Positions 36,790-49,679 of a stretch of 64,000 nucleotides of DNA are shown piece by piece. The position numbers were made by a program, and so were the translations under genes. The stretch is taken from NCBI GenBank assembly GCA_030533445.1, contig JARPUW010000553.1, positions 62,001-126,000 of the forward strand, in the 5' to 3' direction. The notes under the pieces are model-generated. The model was not told the DNA's origin, searched no databases, and saw only the letters and a list, made by a program, of their open reading frames with translations. How positions within the stretch are numbered: the stretch's first letter is position 1; each line of letters opens with the position of its first letter. This stretch comes from Cyprinodon diabolis (lineage: Eukaryota; Chordata; Actinopteri; Cyprinodontiformes; Cyprinodontidae).

Positions 36790-38580
36790 CTGGAACCTTG
36801 AGCTTCTGGTGCTTCTGGAACCTTGAGCTTCTGGAACCTTGAGCTGCTGGTGCTTCTGGAACCTTGAGCATCTGGAGCCTTGAGCCTCTGGAACCTTGAG
36901 CTGCTGGAGCCTTGAGCTGCTGGTGCTTCTGGAACCTTGAGCTGCTGGAACCTTGAGCTGCTGGTGCTTCTGGAACCTTGAGCTGCTGGAACCTTGAGCT
37001 GCTGGTGCTTCTGGAACCTTGAGCATCGGGAGCCTTGAGCTTCTGGAACCTTGAGCTGCTGGAGCCTTGAGCTGCTGGTGCTTCTGGAACCTTGAGCTGC
37101 TGGAGCCTTGAGCTCCTGGAACATTGAGCTGCTGGAACCTTGAGCTGCTGGAACCTTGAGCTTCTGGAACCTTGAGCTGCTGGTGCTTCTGGAACCTTGA
37201 GCTGCTGGAACCTTGAGCTGCTGGTGCTTCTGGAAACTTGAGCTTCTGGAGCCTTGAGCTGCTGGAACCTTGAGCTGCTGGTGCTTCTGGAACCTTGAGC
37301 ATCTGGAGCCTTGAGCCTCTGGAACCTTGAGCTGCTGGAGCCTTGAGCTGCTGGTGCTTCTGGAACCTTGAGCTGCTGGAACCTTGAGCTGCTGGTGCTT
37401 CTGGAACCTTGAGCTGCTGGAACCTTGAGCTGCTGGAACCTTGAGCTGCTGGTGCTTCTGGAACCTTGAGCATCTGGAGCCTTGAGCTTCTGGAACCTTG
37501 AGCTGCTGGATCCTTGAGCTGCTGGTGCTTCTGGAGCCTTGAGCTGCTGGAACCTTGAAGTGCTGGAGCCTTGAGCTGCTGGAACCTTGAGCTGCTGGAA
37601 CCTTGAGCTGCTGGAACCTTGAGCTGCTGGAGCTTTGAGCTGCTGGTGCTTCTGGAACCTTGAGCTTCTGGAACCTTGAGCTGCTGGAACCTTGAGCTGC
37701 TGGAACCTTGAGCTTCTGGTGCTTCTGGAACCTTGAGCTTCTGGAACCTTGAGCTGCTGGTGCTTCTGGAACCTTGAGCATCTGGAGCCTTGAGCCTCTG
37801 GAACCTTGAGCTGCTGGAGCCTTGAGCTGCTGGTGCTTCTGGAACCTTGAGCTGCTGGAACCTTGAGCTGCTGGTGCTTCTGGAACCTTGAGCTGCTGGA
37901 ACCTTGAGCTGCTGGTGCTTCTGGAACCTTGAGCATCGGGAGCCTTGAGCTTCTGGAACCTTGAGCTGCTGGAGCCTTGAGCTGCTGGTGCTTCTGGAAC
38001 CTTGAGCTGCTGGAGCCTTGAGCTCCTGGAACATTGAGCTGCTGGAACCTTGAGCTGCTGGAACCTTGAGCTTCTGGAACCTTGAGCTGCTGGTGCTTCT
38101 GGAACCTTGAGCTGCTGGAACCTTGAGCTGCTGGTGCTTCTGGAAACTTGAGCTTCTGGAGCCTTGAGCTGCTGGAACCTTGAGCTGCTGGTGCTTCTGG
38201 AACCTTGAGCATCTGGAGCCTTGAGCCTCTGGAACCTTGAGCTGCTGGAGCCTTGAGCTGCTGGTGCTTCTGGAACCTTGAGCTGCTGGTGCTTCTGGAA
38301 CCTTGAGCTGCTGGAACCTTGAGCTGCTGGAACCTTGAGCTGCTGGTGCTTCTGGAACCTTGAGCATCTGGAGCCTTGAGCTTCTGGAACCTTGAGCTGC
38401 TGGATCCTTGAGCTGCTGGTGCTTCTGGAGCCTTGAGCTGCTGGAACCTTGAAGTGCTGGAGCCTTGAGCTGCTGGAACCTTGAGCTGCTGGAACCTTGA
38501 GCTGCTGGAACCTTGAGCTGCTGGAGCTTTGAGCTGCTGGTGCTTCTGGAACCTTGAGCTTCTGGAACCTTGAGCTGCTG
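36790..38580. repeat. 910-bp tandem duplication in copy A (right pair)
   Basis: CATCGGGAGCC at 37,022 recurs at 37,932 (910 bp). The GGATCC variant at 37,508 recurs at 38,402 (894 bp, one 16-bp unit fewer). The two repeats are about 36.79-37.70 and 37.70-38.58 kb and lie directly adjacent. Confidence 0.85.
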
Positions 38581-41500
38581 GAGCCTTGAGCTTCTGGAAC
38601 CTTGAGCTGCTGAAGCCTTGAGCTGCTGGAACCTTGAGCTGCTGGTGCTTCTGGAACCTTGAGCTGCTGGAACCTTGAGCTGCTGGTGCTTCTGGAACCT
38701 TGAGCATCTGGAGCCTTGAGCTTCTGGAACCTTGAGCTGCTGGAGCCTTGAGCTGCTGGTGCTTCTGGAACCTTGAGCTGCTGGAACATTGAGCTGCTGG
38801 TGCTTCTGGAACCTTGAGCTGCTGGAACCTTGAGCTGCTGGAACCTTGAGCTGCTGGTGCTTCTGGAACCTTGAGCATCTGGAGCCTTGAGCTTCTGGAA
38901 CCTTGAGCTGCTGGTGCTTCTGGAACCTTGAGCTGCTGGAACCTTGAGCTGCTGGAACCTTGAGCTGCTGGTGCTTCTGGAAGCTTGAGCTGCTGGTGCT
39001 TCTGGAACCTTGAGCTGCTGGAACCTTGAGCTGCTGGTGCTTCTGGAGCCTTGAGCTGCTGGAACCTTGAGCTGCTGGTGCTTCTGGAATCTTGAGCTTC
39101 TGGAACCTTGAGCTGCTGGAACCTTGACTTCTAGGAGCCTTGAGCTGCTGGAACCTTGAAGTGCTGGAGCCTTGAGCTGCTGGAACCTTGAGCTGCTGGA
39201 ACCTTTTGCTGCTGGAACCTTGAGCTTCTGGTGCTTCTGGAACCTTGAGCTGCTGGTGCTTCTGGAACCTTGAGCTGCTGGAACCTTGAGCTGCTGGTGC
39301 TTCTGGAACCTTGAGCTGCTGGAACCTTGAGCTGCTGGAACCTTGAGCTGCTGGTGCTTCTGGAACCTTGAGCTGCTGGAACCTTGAGCTGCTGGAACCT
39401 TGTGCTGCTGGTGCTTCTGGAACCTTTTGCATCTGGAGCCTTGAGCTTCTGGAACCTTGAGCTGCTGGAGCCTTGAGCTGCTGGAACGTTGAGCTGCTGG
39501 AACCTTGGGCTTCTGGAACCTTGAGCTGCTGGTGCTTCTGGAACCTTGAGCTGCTGGAACCTTGAGCTGCTGGTGCTTCTGGAACCTTGAGCTGTTGGAA
39601 CCTTGAGCTGCTGGTGCTTCTGGAACCTTGAGCTGCTGGAACCTTGAGCTGCTGGTGCTTCTGGAACCTTGAGCTGCTGGAACCTTGAGCTGCTGGTGCT
39701 TCTGGAACCTTGAGCTTCTTGATCCTTGAGCTGCTGGAACCTTGAGCTTCTGGAGCCTTGAGCTGCTGGAACTTTGAAGTGCTGGAGCCTTGAGCTGCTG
39801 GAACCTTGAGCTGCTGGAACCTTGAGCTGCTGGAGCTTTGAGCTGCTGGTGCTTCTGGAACCTTGAGCTTCTGGAACCTTGAGCTTCTGGAACCTTGAGC
39901 TGCTGGAGCCTTGAGATTCTAGAACCTTGAGCTGCTGAAGCTTTGAGCTTCTGGAAACTTGAGCTGCTGGAGCCTTGAGCTTCTGGAACCTCTAGCTGCT
40001 GGAACCTTGAGCTGCTGGAACCTTGAGCTGTTGGAACCTTGAGCTGCTGGAACCTTGAGCTGCTGGTGCTTCTGGAACCTTGAGCTGCTGGAACCTTGAG
40101 CTGCTGGTGCTTCTTGAACCTTGAGCTGCTGGAACCTTGAGCTCCTGGAACCTTGAGCTGCTGGTGCTTCTGGAACCTTGAGCTGCTGGAACCTTGAGCT
40201 GCTGGAACCTTGAGCTGCTGGTGCTTCTGGAACCTTGAGCATCTGGAGCCTTGAGCTTCTGGAACCTTGAGCTGCTGGAGCCTTGAGCTGCTGGTGCTTC
40301 TGGAACCTTGAGCTGCTGGAGCCTTTAGCTGCTGGAACCTTGAGCTGCTGGAACCTTGAGCTGCTGGTGCTTCTGGAACCTTGAGCTGCTGAAACCTTGA
40401 GCTGCTGGTGCTTCTGGAACCTTGAGCTGCTGGAACCTTGAGCTGCTGGTGATTCTGGAACCTTGAGCTGCTGGAACCTTGAGCTGCTGGTGCTTCTGGA
40501 ACCTTGAGCTTCTGGAACCTTGAGCTGCTGGAACCTTGAGCTTCTGGAGCCTTGAGCTGCTGGAACCTTGAAGTGCTGGAGCCTTGAGCTGCTGGAACCT
40601 TGAGCTGCTGGAACCTTGAGCTGCTGGAGCTTTGAGCTGCTGGTGCTTCTGGAACCTTGAGCTTCTGGAACCTTGAGCTTCTGGAACCTTGAGCTGCTGG
40701 AGCCTTGAGCTTCTGGAGCCTTGAGCCTCTGGAACCTTGAGCTGCTGGACCCTTGAGCTGCTGGTGCTTCTGGAACCTTGAGCTGCTGGAACCTTGAGCT
40801 GCTGGTGCTTCTGGAACCTTGAGCTGCCGGAACCTTGAGCTGCTGGAACCTTGTGCTGCTGGTGCTTCTGGAACCTTTAGCATCTGGAGCCTTGAGCTTC
40901 TGGAACCTTGAGCTGCTGGAGCCTTGAGCTGCTGGAACGTTGAGCTGCTGGAACCTTGGGCTTCTGGAACCTTGAGCTGCTGGTGCTTCTGGAACCTTGA
41001 GCTGCTGGAACCTTGAGCTGCTGGTGCTTCTGGAACCTTGAGCTGTTGGAACCTTGAGCTGCTGGTGCTTCTGGAACCTTGAGCTGCTGGAACCTTGAGC
41101 TGCTGGTGCTTCTGGAACCTTGAGCTGCTGGAACCTTGAGCTGCTGGTGCTTCTGGAACCTTGAGCTTCTTGAACCTTGAGCTGCTGGAACCTTGAGCTT
41201 CTGGAGCCTTGAGCTGCTGGAACCTTGAAGTGCTGGAGCCTTGAGCTGCTGGAACCTTGAGCTGCTGGAACCTTGAGCTGCTGGAGCTTTGAGCTGCTGG
41301 TGCTTCTGGAACCTTGAGCTTCTGGAACCTTGAGCTTCTGGAACCTTGAGCTGCTGGAGCCTTGAGATTCTAGAACCTTGAGCTGCTGAAGCCTTGAGCT
41401 TCTGGAAACTTGAGCTGCTGGAGCCTTGAGCTTCTGGAACCTCTAGCTGCTGGAACCTTGAGCTGCTGGAACCTTGAGCTGTTGGAACCTTGAGCTGCTG

Positions 41501-44365
41501 GAACCTTGAGCTGCTGGTGCTTCTGGAACCTTGAGCTGCTGGAACCTTGAGCTGCTGGTGCTTCTGGAACCTTGAGCTGCTGGAACCTTGAGCTCCTGGA
41601 ACCTTGAGCTGCTGGAGCTTCTGGAACCTTGAGCTGCTGGAACCTTGAGCTGCTGGAACCTTGAGCTGCTGGTGCTTCTGGAACCTTGAGCTTCTGGAGC
41701 CTTGAGCTTCTGGAACCTTGAGCTGCTGGAGCCTTGAGCTGCTGGTGCTTCTGGAACCTTGAGCTGCTGGAGCCTTTAGCTGCTGGAACCTTGAGCTGCT
41801 GGAACCTTGAGCTGCTGGTGCTTCTGGAACCTTGAGCTGCTGAAACCTTGAGCTGCTGGTGCTTCTGGAACCTTGAGCTGCTGGAACCTTGAGCTGCTGG
41901 TGATTCTGGAACCTTGAGCTGCTGGAACCTTGAGCTGCTGGTGCTTCTGGAACCTTGAGCTGCTGGAACCTTGAGCTTCTGGAGCCTTGAGCTGCTGGAA
42001 CCTTGAAGTGCTGGAGCCTTGAGCTGCTGGAACCTTGAGCTGCTGGAGCTTTGAGCTGCTGGTGCTTCTGGAACCTTGAGCTTCTGGAACCTTGAGCTTC
42101 TGGAACCTTGAGCTGCTGGAGCCTTGAGCTTCTGGAGCCTTGAGCTGCTGAAGCCTTGAGCTGCTGGAATCTTGAGCTGCTGGTGCTTCTGGAACCTTGA
42201 GCTGCTGGAACCTTGAGCTGCTGGTGCTTCTGGAACCTTGAGCTGCTGGAACCTTGAGCTTCTGGTGCTTCTGGAACCTTGAGCTGCTGGAACCTTGAGC
42301 TGCTGGTGCTTCTGGAACCTTGAGCATCTGGAGCCTTGAGCCTCTGGAACCTTGAGCTGCTGGAGCCTTGAGCTGCTGGTGCTTCTGGAACCTTGAGCTG
42401 CTGGAGCCTTGAGCTCCTGGAACATTGAGCTGCTGGAACCTTGAGCTGCTGGAACCTTGAGCTTCTGGAACCTTGAGCTGCTGGTGCTTCTGGAACCTTG
42501 AGCTGCTGGAACCTTGAGCTGCTGGTGCTTCTGGAACCTTGAGCTGCTGGAACCTTGAGCTGCTGGTGCTTCTGGAACCTTGAGCTGCTGGAACCTTGAG
42601 CTGCTGGTGCTTCTGGAAACTTGAGCTTCTGGAGCCTTGAGCTGCTGGAACCTTGAGCTGCTGGTGCTTCTGGAACCTTGAGCTTCTGGAGCCTTGAGCC
42701 TCTGGAACCTTGAGCTGCTGGAGCCTTGAGCTGCTGGTGCTTCTGGAACCTTGAGCTGCTGGAACCTTGAGCTGCTGGTGCTTCTGGAACCTTGAGCTGC
42801 TGGAACCTTGAGCTGCTGGAACCTTGAGCTGCTGGTGCTTCTGGAACCTTGAGCATCCGGAGCATTGAGCTTCTGGAACCTAGAGCTGCTGGAGCCTTGA
42901 GCTGCTGGTGCTTCTGGAACCTTGAGCTGCTGGAGCCTTGAGCTGCTGGAACCTTGAGCTGCTGGAACCTTGAGCTTCTGGAACCTTAAGCTGCTGGTGC
43001 TTCTGGAACCTTGAGCTGCTGGAACCTTGAGCTGCTGGTGCTTCTGGAACCTTGAGCTGCTGGAACCTTGAGCTGCTGGTGCTTCTGGAACCTTGAGCTT
43101 CTGGAACCTTGAGCTGCTGGAGCCTTGAGCTGCTGGTGCTTCTGGAACCTTGAGCTTCTGGAACATTGAGCTTCTGGAACCTTGAGCTGCTGGAGCCTTG
43201 AGATTCTGGAACCTTGAGCTGCTGAAGCCTTGAGCTTCTGGAAACTTGAGCTGCTGGAGCCTTGAGCTTCTGGAACCTCTAGCTGCTGGAACCTTGAGAT
43301 GCTGGAACCTTGAGCTGTTGGAACCTTGAGCTGCTGGAACCTTGAGCTGCTGGTGCTTCTGGAACCTTGAGCTGCTGGAACCTTGAGCTGCTGGTGCTTC
43401 TGGAACCTTGAGCTGCTGGTGCTTCTGGAACCTTGAGCTGCTGGAACCTTGAGCTGCTGGTGCTTCTGGAACCTTGAGCTGCTGAAGCCTTGAGCTTCTG
43501 GAAACTTGAGCTGCTGGAGTCTTGAGCTTCTGGAACCTCTAGCTGCTGGAACCTTGAGCTGCTGGAACCTTGAGCTGTTGGAACCTTGAGCTGCTGGAAC
43601 CTTGAGCTGCTGGTGCTTCTGGAACCTTGAGCTGCTGGAACCTTGAGCTGCTGGTGCTTCTGGAACCTTGAGCTGCTGGACCCTTGAGCTGCTGGTGCTT
43701 CTGGAACCTTGAGCTGCTGGAACCTTGAGCTGCTGGTGCTTCTGGAACCTTGAGCATCTGGAGCCTTGAGCTTCTGGAACCTTGAACTGCTGGAGCCTTG
43801 AGCTGCTGGTGCTTCTGGAACCTTGAGCTGCTGGAGCCTTGTGCTGCTGGAACCTTGAGCTGCTGGAACCTTGAGCTGCTGGTGCTTCTGAAACCTTGAG
43901 CTGCTGGAACCTTGAGCTGCTGGAACCTTGAGCTGCTGGTGCTTCTGGAACCTTGAGCTGCTGGAACCTTGAGCTGCTGGTGCTTCTGGAACCTTGAGCT
44001 GCTGGAACCTTGAGCTGCTGGTGCTTCTGGAACCTTGAGCTTCTGGAACCTTGAGCTGCTGGAACCTTGAGCTTCTGGAGCCTTGAGCTGCTGGAACCTT
44101 GAAGTGCTGGAGCCTTTTAACTGCTGGAACCTTGAGCTGCTGGAACCTTGAGCTGCTGGAACCTTGAGCTGCTGGAGCGTTGAGCTGCTGGTGCTTCTGG
44201 AACCTTGAGCTTCTGGAACTTTGAGCTTCTGGAACCTTGAGCTGCTGGAGCCTTGAGCTTCTGGAACCTTGAGCTGCTGAAGCCTTGAGCTGCTGGAACC
44301 TTGAGCTGCTGGTGCTTCTGGAACCTTGAGCTGCTGGAACCTTGAGCTGCTGGTGCTTCTGGAAC

Positions 44366-45826
44366 CTTGAGCTGCTGGAACCTTGAGCTTCTGGTGCTTC
44401 TGGAACCTTGAGCTTCTGGAACCTTGAGCTGCTGGTGCTTCTGGAACCTTGAGCTTCTGGAGCCTTGAGCCTCTGGAACCTTGAGCTGCTGGAGCCTTGA
44501 GCTGCTGGTGCTTCTGGAACCTTGAGCTGCTGGAACCTTGAGCTGCTGGTGCTTCTGGAACCTTGAGCTGCTGGAACCTTGAGCTGCTGGTGCTTCTGGA
44601 ACCTTGAGTATCGGGAGCCTTGAGCTTCTGGAACCTTGAGCTGCTGGAGCCTTGAGCTGCTGGTGCTTCTGGAACCTTGAGCTGCTGGAGCCTTGAGCTC
44701 CTGGAACATTGAGCTGCTGGAACCTTGAGCTGCTGGAACCTTGAGCTTCTGGAACCTTGAGCTGCTGGTGCTTCTGGAACCTTGAGCTGCTGGAACCTTG
44801 AGCTGCTGGTGCTTCTGGAAACTTGAGCTTCTGGAGCCTTGAGCTGCTGGAACCTTGAGCTGCTGGTGCTTCTGGAACCTTGAGCATCTGGAGCCTTGAG
44901 CCTCTGGAACCTTGAGCTGCTGGAGCCTTGAGCTGCTGGTGCTTCTGGAACCTTGAGCTGCTGGAACCTTGAGCTGCTGGTGCTTCTGGAACCTTGAGCT
45001 GCTGGAACCTTGAGCTGCTGGAACCTTGAGCTGCTGGTGCTTCTGGAACCTTGAGCATCTGGAGCCTTGAGCTTCTGGAACCTTGAGCTGCTGGATCCTT
45101 GAGCTGCTGGTGCTTCTGGAGCCTTGAGCTGCTGGAACCTTGAAGTGCTGGAGCCTTGAGCTGCTGGAACCTTGAGCTGCTGGAACCTTGAGCTGCTGGA
45201 ACCTTGAGCTGCTGGAGCTTTGAGCTGCTGGTGCTTCTGGAACCTTGAGCTTCTGGAACCTTGAGCTGCTGGAACCTTGAGCTGCTGGAACCTTGAGCTT
45301 CTGGTGCTTCTGGAACCTTGAGCTTCTGGAACCTTGAGCTGCTGGTGCTTCTGGAACCTTGAGCATCTGGAGCCTTGAGCCTCTGGAACCTTGAGCTGCT
45401 GGAGCCTTGAGCTGCTGGTGCTTCTGGAACCTTGAGCTGCTGGAACCTTGAGCTGCTGGTGCTTCTGGAACCTTGAGCTGCTGGAACCTTGAGCTGCTGG
45501 TGCTTCTGGAACCTTGAGCATCGGGAGCCTTGAGCTTCTGGAACCTTGAGCTGCTGGAGCCTTGAGCTGCTGGTGCTTCTGGAACCTTGAGCTGCTGGAG
45601 CCTTGAGCTCCTGGAACATTGAGCTGCTGGAACCTTGAGCTGCTGGAACCTTGAGCTTCTGGAACCTTGAGCTGCTGGTGCTTCTGGAACCTTGAGCTGC
45701 TGGAACCTTGAGCTGCTGGTGCTTCTGGAAACTTGAGCTTCTGGAGCCTTGAGCTGCTGGAACCTTGAGCTGCTGGTGCTTCTGGAACCTTGAGCATCTG
45801 GAGCCTTGAGCCTCTGGAACCTTGAG
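44366..45826. repeat. 910-bp-spaced internal duplication in copy B (left pair)
   Basis: This is the counterpart of 31,000-32,460 at 13,366 bp. The anchors are GAGTATCGGG at 44,607 (here with T in place of C) and GAGCATCGGG at 45,517, 910 bp apart. Its presence in both copies shows that the 910-bp event came before the 13.37-kb duplication. Confidence 0.75.
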
Positions 45827-48800
45827 CTGCTGGAACCTTGAGCTGCTGGTGCTTCTGGAACCTTGAGCTGCTGAAACCTTGAGCTGCTGGTGCTTCTGGA
45901 ACCTTGAGCTGCTGGAACCTTGAGCTGCTGGTGATTCTGGAACCTTGAGCTGCTGGAACCTTGAGCTGCTGGTGCTTCTGGAACCTTGAGCTTCTGGAAC
46001 CTTGAGCTGCTGGAACCTTGAGCTTCTGGAGCCTTGAGCTGCTGGAACCTTGAAGTGCTGGAGCCTTGAGCTGCTGGAACCTTGAGCTGCTGGAACCTTG
46101 AGCTGCTGGAGCTTTGAGCTGCTGGTGCTTCTGGAACCTTGAGCTTCTGGAACCTTGAGCTTCTGGAACCTTGAGCTGCTGGAGCCTTGAGCTTCTGGAG
46201 CCTTGAGCCTCTGGAACCTTGAGCTGCTGGACCCTTGAGCTGCTGGTGCTTCTGGAACCTTGAGCTGCTGGAACCTTGAGCTGCTGGTGCTTCTGGAACC
46301 TTGAGCTGCCGGAACCTTGAGCTGCTGGAACCTTGTGCTGCTGGTGCTTCTGGAACCTTTTGCATCTGGAGCCTTGAGCTTCTGGAACCTTGAGCTGCTG
46401 GAGCCTTGAGCTGCTGGAACGTTGAGCTGCTGGAACCTTGGGCTTCTGGAACCTTGAGCTGCTGGTGCTTCTGGAACCTTGAGCTGCTGGAACCTTGAGC
46501 TGCTGGTGCTTCTGGAACCTTGAGCTGTTGGAACCTTGAGCTGCTGGTGCTTCTGGAACCTTGAGCTGCTGGAACCTTGAGCTGCTGGTGCTTCTGGAAC
46601 CTTGAGCTGCTGGAACCTTGAGCTGCTGGTGCTTCTGGAACCTTGAGCTTCTTGAACCTTGAGCTGCTGGAACCTTGAGCTTCTGGAGCCTTGAGCTGCT
46701 GGAACCTTGAAGTGCTGGAGCCTTGAGCTGCTGGAACCTTGAGCTGCTGGAACCTTGAGCTGCTGGAGCTTTGAGCTGCTGGTGCTTCTGGAACCTTGAG
46801 CTTCTGGAACCTTGAGCTTCTGGAACCTTGAGCTGCTGGAGCCTTGAGATTCTAGAACCTTGAGCTGCTGAAGCCTTGAGCTTCTGGAAACTTGAGCTGC
46901 TGGAGCCTTGAGCTTCTGGAACCTCTAGCTGCTGGAACCTTGAGCTGCTGGAACCTTGAGCTGTTGGAACCTTGAGCTGCTGGAACCTTGAGCTGCTGGT
47001 GCTTCTGGAACCTTGAGCTGCTGGAACCTTGAGCTGCTGGTGCTTCTGGAACCTTGAGCTGCTGGAACCTTGAGCTCCTGGAACCTTGAGCTGCTGGTGC
47101 TTCTGGAACCTTGAGCTGCTGGAACCTTGAGCTGCTGGAACCTTGAGCTGCTGGTGCTTCTGGAACCTTGAGCTTCTGGAGCCTTGAGCTTCTGGAACCT
47201 TGAGCTGCTGGAGCCTTGAGCTGCTGGTGCTTCTGGAACCTTGAGCTGCTGGAGCCTTTAGCTGCTGGAACCTTGAGCTGCTGGAACCTTGAGCTGCTGG
47301 AACCTTGAGCTGCTGGTGCTTCTGGAACCTTGAGCTGCTGAAACCTTGAGCTGCTGGTGCTTCTGGAACCTTGAGCTGCTGGAACCTTGAGCTGCTGGTG
47401 ATTCTGGAACCTTGAGCTGCTGGAACCTTGAGCTGCTGGTGCTTCTGGAACCTTGAGCTGCTGGAACCTTGAGCTTCTGGAGCCTTGAGCTGCTGGAACC
47501 TTGAAGTGCTGGAGCCTTGAGCTGCTGGAACCTTGAGCTGCTGGAGCTTTGAGCTGCTGGTGCTTCTGGAACCTTGAGCTTCTGGAACCTTGAGCTTCTG
47601 GAACCTTGAGCTGCTGGAGCCTTGAGCTTCTGGAGCCTTGAGCTGCTGAAGCCTTGAGCTGCTGGAATCTTGAGCTGCTGGTGCTTCTGGAACCTTGAGC
47701 TGCTGGAACCTTGAGCTGCTGGTGCTTCTGGAACCTTGAGCTGCTGGAACCTTGAGCTTCTGGTGCTTCTGGAACCTTGAGCTGCTGGAACCTTGAGCTG
47801 CTGGTGCTTCTGGAACCTTGAGCATCTGGAGCCTTGAGCCTCTGGAACCTTGAGCTGCTGGAGCCTTGAGCTGCTGGTGCTTCTGGAACCTTGAGCTGCT
47901 GGAACCTTGAGCTGCTGGTGCTTCTGGAACCTTGAGCTGCTGGAACCTTGAGCTGCTGGTGCTTCTGGAACCTTGAGCATCGGGAGCCTTGAGCTTCTGG
48001 AACCTTGAGCTGCTGGAGCCTTGAGCTGCTGGTGCTTCTGGAACCTTGAGCTGCTGGAGCCTTGAGCTCCTGGAACATTGAGCTGCTGGAACCTTGAGCT
48101 GCTGGAACCTTGAGCTTCTGGAACCTTGAGCTGCTGGTGCTTCTGGAACCTTGAGCTGCTGGAACCTTGAGCTGCTGGTGCTTCTGGAACCTTGAGCTGC
48201 TGGAACCTTGAGCTGCTGGTGCTTCTGGAACCTTGAGCTGCTGGAACCTTGAGCTGCTGGTGCTTCTGGAAACTTGAGCTTCTGGAGCCTTGAGCTGCTG
48301 GAACCTTGAGCTGCTGGTGCTTCTGGAACCTTGAGCTTCTGGAGCCTTGAGCCTCTGGAACCTTGAGCTGCTGGAGCCTTGAGCTGCTGGTGCTTCTGGA
48401 ACCTTGAGCTGCTGGAACCTTGAGCTGCTGGTGCTTCTGGAACCTTGAGCTGCTGGAACCTTGAGCTGCTGGAACTTTGAGCTGCTGGTGCTTCTGGAAC
48501 CTTAAGCATCCGGAGCATTGAGCTTCTGGAACCTAGAGCTGCTGGAGCCTTGAGCTGCTGGTGCTTCTGGAACCTTGAGCTGCTGGAGCCTTGAGCTGCT
48601 GGAACCTTGAGCTGCTGGAACCTTGAGCTTCTGGAACCTTAAGCTGCTGGTGCTTCTGGAACCTTGAGCTGCTGGAACCTTGAGCTGCTGGTGCTTCTGG
48701 AACCTTGAGCTGCTGGAACCTTGAGCTGCTGGTGCTTCTGGAACCTTGAGCTTCTGGAACCTTGAGCTGCTGGAGCCTTGAGCTGCTGGTGCTTCTGGAA

Positions 48801-49679
48801 CCTTGAGCTTCTGGAACATTGAGCTTCTGGAACCTTGAGCTGCTGGAGCCTTGAGATTCTGGAACCTTGAGCTGCTGAAGCCTTGAGCTTCTGGAAACTT
48901 GAGCTGCTGGAGCCTTGAGCTTCTGGAACCTCTAGCTGCTGGAACCTTGAGATGCTGGAACCTTGAGCTGTTGGAACCTTGAGCTGCTGGAACCTTGAGC
49001 TGCTGGTGCTTCTGGAACCTTGAGCTGCTGGAACCTTGAGCTGCTGGTGCTTCTGGAACCTTGAGCTGCTGGTGCTTCTGGAACCTTGAGCTGCTGGAAC
49101 CTTGAGCTGCTGGTGCTTCTGGAACCTTGAGCTGCTGAAGCCTTGAGCTTCTGGAAACTTGAGCTGCTGGAGTCTTGAGCTTCTGGAACCTCTAGCTGCT
49201 GGAACCTTGAGCTGCTGGAACCTTGAGCTGTTGGAACCTTGAGCTGCTGGAACCTTGAGCTGCTGGTGCTTCTGGAACCTTGAGCTGCTGGAACCTTGAG
49301 CTGCTGGTGCTTCTGGAACCTTGAGCTGCTGGACCCTTGAGCTGCTGGTGCTTCTGGAACCTTGAGCTGCTGGAACCTTGAGCTGCTGGTGCTTCTGGAA
49401 CCTTGAGCATCTGGAGCCTTGAGCTTCTGGAACCTTGAACTGCTGGAGCCTTGAGCTGCTGGTGCTTCTGGAACCTTGAGCTGCTGGAGCCTTGTGCTGC
49501 TGGAACCTTGAGCTGCTGGAACCTTGAGCTGCTGGTGCTTCTGAAACCTTGAGCTGCTGGAACCTTGAGCTGCTGGAACCTTGAGCTGCTGGTGCTTCTG
49601 GAACCTTGAGCTGCTGGAACCTTGAGCTGCTGGTGCTTCTGGAACCTTGAGCTGCTGGAACCTTGAGCTGCTGGTGCTT

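Larger units (their letters stand above)
25890..39250. repeat. 13.37-kb HOR, copy A
   Basis: Markers recur one copy downstream at nearly constant spacing. The CATCCGGAGCATTGAG variant lies at 29,499, 35,152, 42,865 and 48,518, giving 13,366 for both pairs. The CATCGGGAGCC variant at 31,241, 32,151 and 34,610 recurs at 44,607, 45,517 and 47,976 (13,366 each). At 37,022 and 37,932 the spacing becomes 13,238. Left of 29 kb it is 13,382, and at the left edge 13,357. The left breakpoint follows a CTGGACCC unit near 25.89 kb. Copy B begins where copy A ends, so the two are directly adjacent. The changes in spacing are whole-unit insertions and deletions. Confidence 0.9.
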